Below, in pieces: positions 55,679-64,000 of a DNA stretch of 64,000 nt. The translations under genes were made by a program, and so were the position numbers. This DNA comes from Paraphoma chrysanthemicola (taxonomy: Eukaryota > Ascomycota > Dothideomycetes > Pleosporales > Phaeosphaeriaceae). Under the pieces are notes generated by a model. That model saw only the letters and a program-made list of their open reading frames with translations, searched no databases and was not told where the DNA came from. The stretch covers positions 992,001 through 1,056,000 of the forward strand of contig JAGMWG010000013.1 in assembly GCA_020744225.1 (NCBI GenBank). The letters run 5' to 3'. The stretch's first letter is position 1; the number at the start of each line of letters is the position of its first letter.

Positions 55679-55902
55679 TGTGCGCTGCGATTCGAATGTT
55701 GCCGAGGCGAAGTTTAGCAGCGCGAAGATGATGTCGGCGAAAGCGCTTCCCGATGTCGCAATCGCCAGCGGTGCGCGGGCATCCCTGTCAAACACGTGCT
55801 CCGCGGGTGTTTCCCGATGCGGAAGTAAACACAGAGGGGCCAACATCAACAAACAGCAGCAACACCACACAGAAGACTAACAGTAAAACCCACGACGACA
55901 CG
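55679..55902. promoter_or_regulatory. 224-bp bidirectional promoter (cysteine synthase-like / condensin)
   Basis: Only 224 bp separate the divergent start codons at 55678 (-) and 55903 (+). Both leaders and core promoters must fit here. No TATA box was seen. The last 60 bp are CA-rich (ACAAACAGCAGCAACACC), typical of a fungal leader. Confidence 0.6.
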
Positions 55903-58900
55903 ATGCCCGGGCGAACTTCAACGCGCTCGACGCGCACGTCAACAGCATCAGTAGCACGAAAATCCAGCACCGGCACACTCAAATCTACACGCGCTTCGTC
56001 CGCACGACAATCGTCAAATGCGGTCGAGATACCAGATGAAGGGCCGCTGACATCGCTGCGTACACAAATTGCGCAAGTCTTTGGCGATGCACAAAAGACT
56101 ACCGCAACACAACGGAAGCTCGTAGTCAATCTCAGGAAAATCCAGGAAGCGTGCTGTTTCGAGCCACCGGACACAAACAAGAAAGGCGGCAAGAAGGGCA
56201 AAAACGAGGTGCAAGAAGACTTCGACGAGGAAGAATTCAACAACGAAGTCGTCAGGTGCGTGCTCAGGATTCTCGGGGTGAAGAAGAGCGAGCCTGTGGG
56301 CGACAGGGTAATCCGATTTCTGGGCGTGTTCTTGAAGCACGCCTCTGACAAAGGTGAGCATTAAGGATATCTTAAGGCTGTTGGCATACTGATCCGGATA
56401 GATCAAGCGATTTTCGCCGCGGAGACGGAGGAAGAAGCAACTGCCTTCCACGAGACGCCCAGCAGCCGTCTCACATCAAACATACTCACAACAACGCTCG
56501 GCTTCCTGAACGCAAAGGACAAGACCATCCGCTTCCGTGCAACACAGCTGGTGGCTCATATTGTCAACAGCCTCACGACAATCGACGACGACATCTTCAA
56601 CCTCATCAGACTGGGCTTCTTGAAGCGACTGCGGGACAAGGAGCCGTCAGTGCGCGTGCAGGCCATTCTTGGCCTTGGTCGACTCGCAGGCAACGATGAC
56701 GATGAACAAGACGACGAGGACAGCGAAGATGATGCCGCCGGCGGCATTCTGGAAAAGCTCCTGGACATCATGATCAATGATCCGAGCGCTGAAGTGCGAC
56801 GGGCTGTGCTTCTGAACCTGCCCATGTGGCCATCAACCCTGCGATACATCCTCGAACGGGCACGAGATATGGATGCGACTACACGAAGGCTAGTGTACGG
56901 CAAGATTTTACCAGCGCTGGGTGACTTCCGACACATGTCTCTAGTCGAACGCGAGAAGCTGATCCGGTGGGGATTGCGGGATCGTGACGATCTTGTGCGC
57001 AAAGCAGCTGCTCGCCTTTTCCGCGAAAGGTGGCTCGAGGACTGCGCATCATCCCGTGACGATCGACCAGAAGAGGAGAAGAAGCCTGGCGATGTCGCCC
57101 CTCCAAATCTGGAAGCTCTCTGCGAGTTGCTCGAGCGTATCGATGTCACACGATCTGGTGAAGAGGATGGCATGGCGCACGAAGCGATGCGAGAGTTCTG
57201 GGACGGTCGACCGGACTACCGCGAGGCCATCACTTTCGACCACGAATTCTGGAAGAACCTCGATGCACAGACTGCTTTCGTGGCGCGCACTTTCAATGAC
57301 TATTGCCAAGGGGCCGAGGACGATAGGGTGCAAGGCATGATTGAGGACAAGATGCCCGAAGTTACCATGTTCGCATTTGTCCTGCAGAAAGAACTCAACT
57401 CGCTCATGGAGCTCGTCGATAAGGTGGCCATCTTGGAAGAAGACGACCCAGACGCTGAGGAGGCGCAGGAGGATGTTGAGGAGCAGGACTTCATCGTCCA
57501 ACAGCTGCTGCATATCGCAATGACTCTCGACTACACAGACGAGATGGGTCGACGACAGATGTACAACATCATGCGAGAAGCCATTGCCAAGGCTCAATTG
57601 CCCGAGGAGTGTACCAAGCTGGCAATTGAAGTGCTTCGGACTGTCTGTGGAAGCCGCGGAGAGTCTGACTTCTGTGCGCTAATCGTGGAAGCCATTGCTG
57701 AAGTGCGGGACAGTCTGCTGGATGCCGATGATGATGGGACGGTGAAGGGCGATGATGCTGAAGAGAGCTTCCATTCGGCGCAATCCGATATCGATGGCGA
57801 AGCACCTGCCCTAATTGGCTCAAAGAAGAACACAAAGGAGATGAGCCCAGAAGAGGAAGAAGAGCAGCGCATCCGGGAAGTCATGGTGTATTCGAAGTGT
57901 CTGCACATTGCTCAATGCACACTGCAGAACGTTCACTGCGACCTTGAGTCGGACAACTCGCTTACAAATATTCTGAACACCTTGATCATTCCGGCAGTTC
58001 AGGCTCACGAGGCCATGATTCGAGAGCGTGGTGTCATCTGTCTCGGGTTGGCAGCGCTACTCAGCAAGGTACGTCAAATTCACATTATGTATATAGAGTG
58101 AAGCGTCTAACATACACAGGATCTTGCTCTCAACAATCTCGACTTGTTCTTCCACTGCTTCACGAAGGGACATGATGCTCTCAAGGAGATCGTCATTCAG
58201 GTGCTTACGGACACGATCATCACACACCCACAACTCTTGTCTCCTCCAGCGGTGGACCCAGAAGCTACCACAGAGGACGCAGAGCCGAAATCAAATCCGC
58301 TCATCAGGCCCATCACTAAGGTACTATTGAAGGCGTTTGCTTCAGACAACAAGCGCATCAGCCTCATTGCATGCACCGCGGCTTCGAAGCTATTGCTCTT
58401 GGGCATCCTGCCGCCGGCTCCGACAGCAGAGATTCTCAAAGCGTTCACGTTAACATACTTCGATCCCGAGACCGCTGCGAACCCAGCCTTACGCCAGGCA
58501 TTGAGCTACTTCCTCCCAGTGTTCTGCCATTCAAAGCTCAAGAATGCTCAATTGATGGCACAAATTGCCGTGCCAGTCATGTCCAAGCTCCTCCTCATGC
58601 GCGAAGAGACACTAGACGAGGAGGTCGACGACATGGTTGGCTGGCCTGTTATCACCGCACACTTGTCCGAATGGACCGACGGCCGCAAAGTGGTCGGTGC
58701 CACGGAGCTCGGTCTTGACGGCAAGACGAGCACAAGCACCGAAGCAGAAGAACCACACATCCAGCTCTCGATCGAAGTCCTGGAACGCGCACTCACAAGC
58801 ACATGTTCCAAAGACGAACGTAAACCGCTTCTCGCACTACTTAGCAAGTTGTTCATCGCGCCAACTTCTTCAGCGAAGAAAGGCGAGAACGTTGACGAAG

Positions 58901-59358
58901 AAGCATTACAAACTCTCCATGCCCTCGTGACAGAAGCTGTAGAAGGCAAAATTGGCATGGATGCCACGCAGCGCAATTACCTGGCGAAATTGGAGCTCAG
59001 TCTTACCAAGCGCCTGGGCGAAGTCGAGCTTGTCACGCAAGCCCAAGACGACGAGACAGTCACACCTGCTGAGGTCGAACATGACGCAACGGAAGCGAAT
59101 GCCGAGACTGAATCACAGATCGATGCCACAGAGGCTCCAGCGCAAGATGTCGATGGATCGGAGATTGGGGACGAAGAGGACGAAGAGGATACCATGTTGG
59201 CGGGCATGCAGGGCGAGGGAACGAGGATGCCGCTTGAAGATGATGGGGCGGATGAAGAGGAGGAGGAGAGCACAATGTTGCCCGTCAGAAGTAGAAGTAA
59301 GGGTGTTGCGATTACCGAGGACGACATCATGGAGAGTTTGCTGGCGAGTGAGATGTAA
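55903..59358 (+). CDS. YCG1: condensin complex subunit 3 (CAP-G/Ycg1)
   Basis: Exons are 55903-56353, 56402-58068 and 58120-59358. The introns start GTGAGC and GTACGT, giving 1118 residues. The N-terminus is Ser/Thr/Arg-rich and disordered. HEAT repeats begin about residue 50 (AQVFGDAQKT, KIQEACC) and continue through FRATQLVAHIVNSLT, RLRDKEPSVRVQAILGLGRLA, DPSAEVRRAVLLNLP and DLVRKAAARLFRERWL. These are interrupted by an acidic loop (NDDDEQDDEDSEDD) and further acidic linkers. The Cnd3-type C-terminal domain includes KVLLKAFASDNKRISLIACTA. The tail is very acidic. In S. cerevisiae, Ycg1 with the kleisin Brn1 forms the DNA safety-belt of condensin, needed for chromosome compaction in mitosis. 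Confidence 0.95.
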
Positions 59359-59945
59359 GAGCCGCGCTTGAAGAGTAGTGTGCCAACAATGAGGTCTCCT
59401 TTTTTGGCGTCAAAGGTGGTTGGTTCCTCTTCAATGATACCCTGTCTAGGGTGCTTGTGTGTCTGTAATGAATGCTTATGAAATGTACCTATGGTTTCGA
59501 GACAAATTGTCGTGTTCGCGTTCCTACTCCGCCCTTTTGTGACTGATACCGTGCTTCTGGAATGGGTCTGAATCACCTTCCTTGCTGGATAGCCCGGTGG
59601 AACACCACTCCCTCGGCTCGGAACTTGTACCTGCGTTGCGGACTCGAATTAGTCCCAGACAGTGTTCATGCGTCCTTGGAGACGGCTAAGTGAGTCGTGC
59701 GCTTTGTCCCTTGGGTCGGGGTCAGACTGGAAAATTATAGTATGCGGAGTTATGCATAGGAGAACATGGAAGTATCAGAAAAAGGCGCAAAATACGGTTA
59801 CATGCTCTAATCTACAATGCTCGACCATGCCATGCCCCTTCCTGCACAGAGTGAAAAAACCACAGGGTATCCGTACCGTGCATTTACGCCACGATCAAGT
59901 CTTGAAAGAAAAAACGCCTTAGAACGCCCTAGCACCCAGGCCCGC
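59359..59945. other. convergent intergenic region, 587 bp
   Basis: These are the 3' flanks of the condensin gene (+) and the mannosyltransferase gene (-). Short frames overlap here without domains. No repeat or RNA gene was recognised. Confidence 0.5.
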
Positions 59946-61505
59946 TTACCACGGTCGGTCAATGCTATCCATCCACCCAAACACCTCTCGCACATATGCT
60001 CTGATTTCCTTGCACGTTTCGCTCCCTTGATCCAGCCTGCACCCTTCTTCGGCAATGACGTCCCACAAGCGTCGCTCGACATCGTAGCCCAGCTGTTTCT
60101 CCATGTCTTCCTTGCTGCCCCACATGCGATGCATCGTGCCATCAGGCTCGAATGTGATGTCACTTTTGTCTTTGAGGACTTTCTCCGGATTAAGCTTCAG
60201 GATGTTCTGATGAATGAATACCGGTCGAGGCTTTCTAGGCGCAATGCGCGTGCGATTGAGCACTTTTTCGACTTTGGCGTTGGGGTGTGCGAGGTCTTTG
60301 TTTTCCCATAATGCACCAGGGTGAATGTGGCTGCGCATCGGGAGACCGTATTCGTAGTCCAGACCTGGGTCGGCTTGTGCAATTCCAATTCCGCGGAATG
60401 TGCCGTTCCAATTTCTGCCCAGCGCGCCGGGTTCGGTGCGGACTTGATACCACGGAAGGCCAACGGCCATGGCGGCTTGAACAAAAGTTTCCTTGTCGCC
60501 GACGCCATGCGAGCCCTGGCAGAGAAGTGGGTAGTAGTAGTCTGGGCCGTAGTAGTTGTAGTAGACCATCATGAGGAGGGATTCGCGCTGGATGTCTTTG
60601 TTGAGGAGGAGTTGGCCTGACTCCGTGGAATAACGGGCTGATGCTGGTTCTTCAGGGATGCCGGCGATGTGATAGAAGTGCTCCGAAACGGTGAGAGCGA
60701 AGAAGTCGGGCCAGGTCACGAGGCCGTGGGTGGTGTAAGGTGGTGTGGTGAAGAGTACAGAGGGGTCGTAGGCAGGGAAGGCATCGGAGTCGAGGAACAG
60801 GACGTGTTGAAACGTGGAGAATAGAATAGACAGGATTTTGTACTGGTAGTGGTCGGGCTTCTTAACGAGCTTGTTTTTGTTGTAGATGTTGGAGAGAACA
60901 ACACAGCGTGCGTTGAGGGACGGCATAACGATGTCGCAGGTCGTAGTATCGTACTTAGACCAGTCGTCGATGAAGACTTCCACGGGAAGATTGCATCCTG
61001 TCCGGCGTAGCATGCGGAGCGAGACTAGGAAGACAGGCATGTAATGTGTGTCTGCTGTTGTAACGATACCTGTTGTGCCTTTGGCGAACGCTAGCTTTGG
61101 TGCAAGGTGCAAAGCTGATCTCCGCATGGCATAGTGCGCACGGAGTAGTGCTGTTTCGTCGTCATCAGTGAAATCGACAAGCCGTTGCGGGTGTTTCCGG
61201 TATGGTTCCAAAGGATCGAAATGGTCCTCGGGGTGGTGAATAGACTCATCGAGAACTGTGAGTGGTTCGCATAGAGGTTGCGAGGTGAGTATTGCGGATG
61301 CAAGCTCTTGCCAGAAAGCGACTACCGTCTTGTTGAATGTCGAACTTGTTTCTGTGAGATTTGCAACCCGGAAACTCGGGATCCTGAGGGCGGGCGGAGC
61401 GTCATATCTGTGCGGAAGGAAGTAGGAGCCGCAAGTAACTATCAACAAGAGAATTGCGCCTATCCGTATGACGGTCCATATACAGTGTGGAGAGTTTATC
61501 AACAT
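59946..61505 (-). CDS. Golgi alpha-1,2-mannosyltransferase, MNN2/MNN5 family
   Basis: Single exon, 519 residues. It is a type II membrane protein: a short cytoplasmic N-terminus, then a signal anchor (WTVIRIGAILLLIVTCGSYF, about 10-29). The luminal domain carries GIVTTADTHYMPVFLVSLRMLRRTGCNLPVEVFIDDW, then QYKILSILFSTFQHVLFLDSD with the metal-binding DxD as DSD, and AFPAYDP. GQLLLNKD, CQGSHGVGDKETF and HQNILKLNPEK follow, all typical of the family PF11051. The enzyme adds alpha-1,2-mannose branches to N-glycan outer chains in the Golgi. The length and motifs look complete. Confidence 0.93.
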   Translation of the reverse strand: MLINSPHCIWTVIRIGAILLLIVTCGSYFLPHRYDAPPALRIPSFRVANLTETSSTFNKTVVAFWQELASAILTSQPLCEPLTVLDESIHHPEDHFDPLEPYRKHPQRLVDFTDDDETALLRAHYAMRRSALHLAPKLAFAKGTTGIVTTADTHYMPVFLVSLRMLRRTGCNLPVEVFIDDWSKYDTTTCDIVMPSLNARCVVLSNIYNKNKLVKKPDHYQYKILSILFSTFQHVLFLDSDAFPAYDPSVLFTTPPYTTHGLVTWPDFFALTVSEHFYHIAGIPEEPASARYSTESGQLLLNKDIQRESLLMMVYYNYYGPDYYYPLLCQGSHGVGDKETFVQAAMAVGLPWYQVRTEPGALGRNWNGTFRGIGIAQADPGLDYEYGLPMRSHIHPGALWENKDLAHPNAKVEKVLNRTRIAPRKPRPVFIHQNILKLNPEKVLKDKSDITFEPDGTMHRMWGSKEDMEKQLGYDVERRLWDVIAEEGCRLDQGSETCKEIRAYVREVFGWMDSIDRPW

Positions 61506-63458
61506 GGCGTCAATAGTGTTGTACCCGGACTTCCATGAGATCGTATTAACGTTGTAAACCGAAGAGGCGAGAGAATGGTTTCCTAGCAGCGCAGTCAGAG
61601 CACCGCAGCGCCATATACCTGGAGCGCTGGTAGCTACATCAGAAATGAGACTGGTGCGGGTGAAGTGATATGGCCAAGATGATACCTTGGAATCCTGGCG
61701 TTCGTCGGTGGCGCCGACGGTTGGAGCTAGGCTGAAAACGGCTTGCTAGCTCGGCTAGACATACCAATGCGGTCAACGTGAGATCTCACCAACTCACCTA
61801 CACCGCCGAGAATAGTAGCGGTACGACGTTCCCTTGCGGGGCGGAACATCTCATCTCTCGTGAGGTAACTCCGCGAGGGCAATGAGACCGCAATTACGCT
61901 TCGCTTGCAATGCACGTTTTCGCACGACTGTCTTTGGAAGCCTGAGCTAGATCTTCTACAACAACGATCTGGACCACGTCTTTGACTGCGAGTCAAAAGA
62001 ACAGCTAGGTTTCGTAAAGCTTAGACTGGAGGCGACTAATATAACCAGTGAGTTGGTGTGTCGCACTCTCAAATCCATTGTCACTTGCGAGCTGGCCTCG
62101 CTAGAACCTGTGCGACAGCTGTTTCCATGTGGCTAAGGTGCAAGAATGCCTCTAGATGCAATGAAATCGACCCATAGCAGATACCTCGTTCTCGGAAATG
62201 TCATGTTTCAGTGCAGTCTCATGCCTTCTACATGATGTGTGAATAGAAGAGACAGTCTGGTAATGAGGTTACATAGGTCGTTGATGTCAAAATCTGCACC
62301 CAGGCTCTCGGTATTTTAAAAGTATCTGGAACAACATAGCAGCGAGTGAATCTAACAACTTTTTAATGCATGTATTGTTTTCTCAATGTGGCTTCCGCGC
62401 CACTGTGCTAGCTCCAGCAACACGGTGTCATGAGCTTCGCTGTCATACATCCTCACATACGCCCTATGAGCACGAGCATGACTATCCACTTCCAAACACT
62501 GCCCTGCCCGAGTGGCGACCTCACCACCGTTGGGCGGCGCACCTGCAACCGTATAGTACGCTAACGCTCTACAGCACCGTTCTGGTTTAGCGTGCAATGT
62601 ATTGGGGAAGTGTAGCCGCACGGGGCTGCTTGCGTGCTTACACGCAACGGCGTAAAGCTATCGTGCCTGTGGAGCGTGCGCTGACGGGCTTGGTGCTTGG
62701 TTAGCTCGTGCTTCTGCCTGGCAAATTCCGAGGTCAGAAAAAAATATGAATGGGATATTGGTGTGAGATGAGTTGTCGCTGGAGAACTGTTTGTAGTCTT
62801 ATTCAGTATCTTTTCTCTCTGGTTCTCCTTTTTCTCTACCGGGTAGGCAATTTGTTTCTCTGGATAGTATGAAGAACGACACATCATGAAAAAGGAACGA
62901 CACAATTCAAAGCAAAGATCAAAGTAAGAGATTAGGTACAAGCAGCTGTCCGGGCTCTAATGCGACTCCTGCGCGCCGCGCGCCATCCACCGAACGCTAT
63001 GCAGAATTGAAGGATTGGACGCAGGAGAAACTTGAATCTGACAATTTGAGAAGAGAAGAAATGCAAAGCAGTAAAGTGCAGTAAAACATGTGGAAAGAAG
63101 CTGACCCTGACATCAAAATAACCCACCGAGGTTGTCCGAACGCTCCCACAAAGCCTGTGTTGCCACCATCCCGATTGTACTTTTGTCCACCTGTCCAGCT
63201 TTTGAAATGTATCAGTCGATCCCCAAACACCCGCTTCAAAGGTATCGAACTCCTCCGTGTGATCCAATCTATAAGCACCCGAGTCCGTTTCCATGCCAGG
63301 CTGCCTGCAAATGCCACGAAATCTTGAATAATCTGAGTGTCGACAAACTCCCGCAAATTCAATCTTGACCGTTCCAACCCATCCGAGATACCCATCCCAT
63401 ATCATACCATCTTGCAGATCTGGACTCCGAAAGATCGATACCTTTATACACGCACCAA
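61506..63458. other. intergenic, 1.95 kb
   Basis: This stretch runs from the upstream region of the mannosyltransferase gene to the 3' end of the RanBP2-finger gene (-). Minus-strand frames at 62561-62941 and 62932-63405 lie in the probable 3' untranslated region of the right-edge gene and have no domain. Nothing else was recognised. Confidence 0.45.
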
Positions 63459-64000
63459 TTACGCCGGGGACTTGTTAGCAGAGTTCGAGGTGTTACGGCG
63501 ATCATCGTTCATTGACAGCGAGCCGAATCCAGTCGACAAGAACGAGAACGGATCATTGCGGCCGTCACCGCCGTTGGGAGCACCCTGGTTGGGGTAAGGG
63601 TCGGCGGACGAGAATGCTGCCTCTGCAGAGCGGCTGTCGAATGGCGTAGCGTGCATGCCACCATTTGGCATGTAGCCTGCGCCCATGGGTGGGTAAGGGC
63701 TAGCACCGCCCATTCCCGAAGGAAGTGCATAGGAGCTAGGAGGAGCTCCATACTGCTGAGGAGGGAAGCCGCCGGCGAATGCGGGACCATAGGGGCCAGC
63801 ACCGGGAGTGCCGCCCATGGAAGGAGGACCCATGCCGAAGCCAGAGGGAGTGTCCATAGGGGACGGGAATGCCGAGTCAGCAACAACAGCAGCTCCGGCA
63901 CGGCTAGCACCACAGCGAAGACAAGCAGTGTTCTTCGCGAAGTTGTGGTAGCCGCAGCCGTTTTCGCCGCACTTCCAGTCGCCAGCACGGAATGGTACAA
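63459..64000 (-). CDS. RanBP2-type zinc finger protein, C-terminal part only
   Basis: The frame enters from the right edge and runs 180 codons to the stop at 63459; the 5' part lies outside the window. The first visible residues hold a RanBP2 finger: GDWKCGENGCGYHNFAKN then ACLRCGA, that is WxC-x4-C-x3-N-x6-C-x2-C. The rest is low-complexity and rich in Gly, Pro, Met, Tyr and Ala (GMGPPSMGG, PPQQYGAPP), ending FSFLSTGFGSLSMND. RanBP2 fingers of this kind bind single-stranded RNA. The layout resembles fungal RNA-binding proteins that carry an RRM followed by such fingers. The domain is sure; the full identity is not. Confidence 0.85.
   Translation of the reverse strand, partial: VPFRAGDWKCGENGCGYHNFAKNTACLRCGASRAGAAVVADSAFPSPMDTPSGFGMGPPSMGGTPGAGPYGPAFAGGFPPQQYGAPPSSYALPSGMGGASPYPPMGAGYMPNGGMHATPFDSRSAEAAFSSADPYPNQGAPNGGDGRNDPFSFLSTGFGSLSMNDDRRNTSNSANKSPA

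Noticed and set aside
62932..63405. 157-codon minus-strand frame downstream of the RanBP2-finger gene
   Set aside because: It is probably 3' untranslated sequence; two overlapping phases are open equally and neither has a domain.
1..64000. CRISPR arrays, bacterial operons, terminal inverted repeats of transposons
   Set aside because: None was seen. The genes are eukaryotic with introns, and no direct-repeat arrays or element ends were recognised by eye.

Overview
The window is nuclear DNA of a filamentous ascomycete, most likely a dothideomycete; the order Mycosphaerellales is an inference. The evidence is genes split by 46-103 nt introns with fungal donors and CTAAC/CTGAC branch sites, a HET-domain gene, a HapX-type iron regulator, tandem DUF7730 genes, secreted small proteins, and eukaryotic core genes (MCM5, condensin, COG2, mitochondrial uL1). 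No intact transposon, CRISPR array or prokaryotic signature was seen. Exon joins were worked out by eye from splice sites and reading phase, and none has transcript support.

Left part (1-29 kb) is accessory in character: it is gene-sparse and rich in lineage-specific families and relics. In order it holds: a partial F-box-like gene running off the left edge (-); a charged protein with a mitochondrial-protein-like tail (-); a 65-residue six-cysteine secreted protein (+); an F-box-like gene (+); a very large gene (-) that appears to join a homeobox/C2H2 regulator to a truncated caspase-like domain; a HET gene (-); a four-exon secreted protein (-); a kinase relic; three tandem DUF7730 paralogues, the first of them dead (+); an M35-like zinc peptidase with a membrane anchor (-); a six-exon membrane protein (+); and a small secreted protein (-).

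Middle part (29-40 kb): hapX (+), with two perfect ATCTGATAA sites and a CCAAT box just upstream; a tRNA-Ser(GCT)-like relic lacking its 5' part; a GNAT acetyltransferase (-); a membrane-anchored pepsin-like protein with an apparent one-base frameshift (+); and a DUF2235 hydrolase (+).

Right part (40-64 kb) is mostly conserved core: MCM5 (-) with an MCB box in its promoter; a PHO89-type phosphate permease (+); an unknown basic protein (-); mitochondrial ribosomal protein uL1m (+); COG2 (-); an NADH-diphosphatase-type Nudix hydrolase (+); a mitochondrial cysteine-synthase-like enzyme (-) sharing a 224 bp divergent promoter with a condensin G subunit gene (+); an MNN2-type mannosyltransferase (-); and a RanBP2-zinc-finger protein running off the right edge (-).

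The genes do not form a metabolic cluster. The most suggestive neighbourhood is 6.7-22.4 kb, where a HET gene, a caspase-like fragment fused to a DNA-binding protein, a dead kinase and a decaying tandem family lie together, as expected for a fast-evolving recognition or cell-death region.
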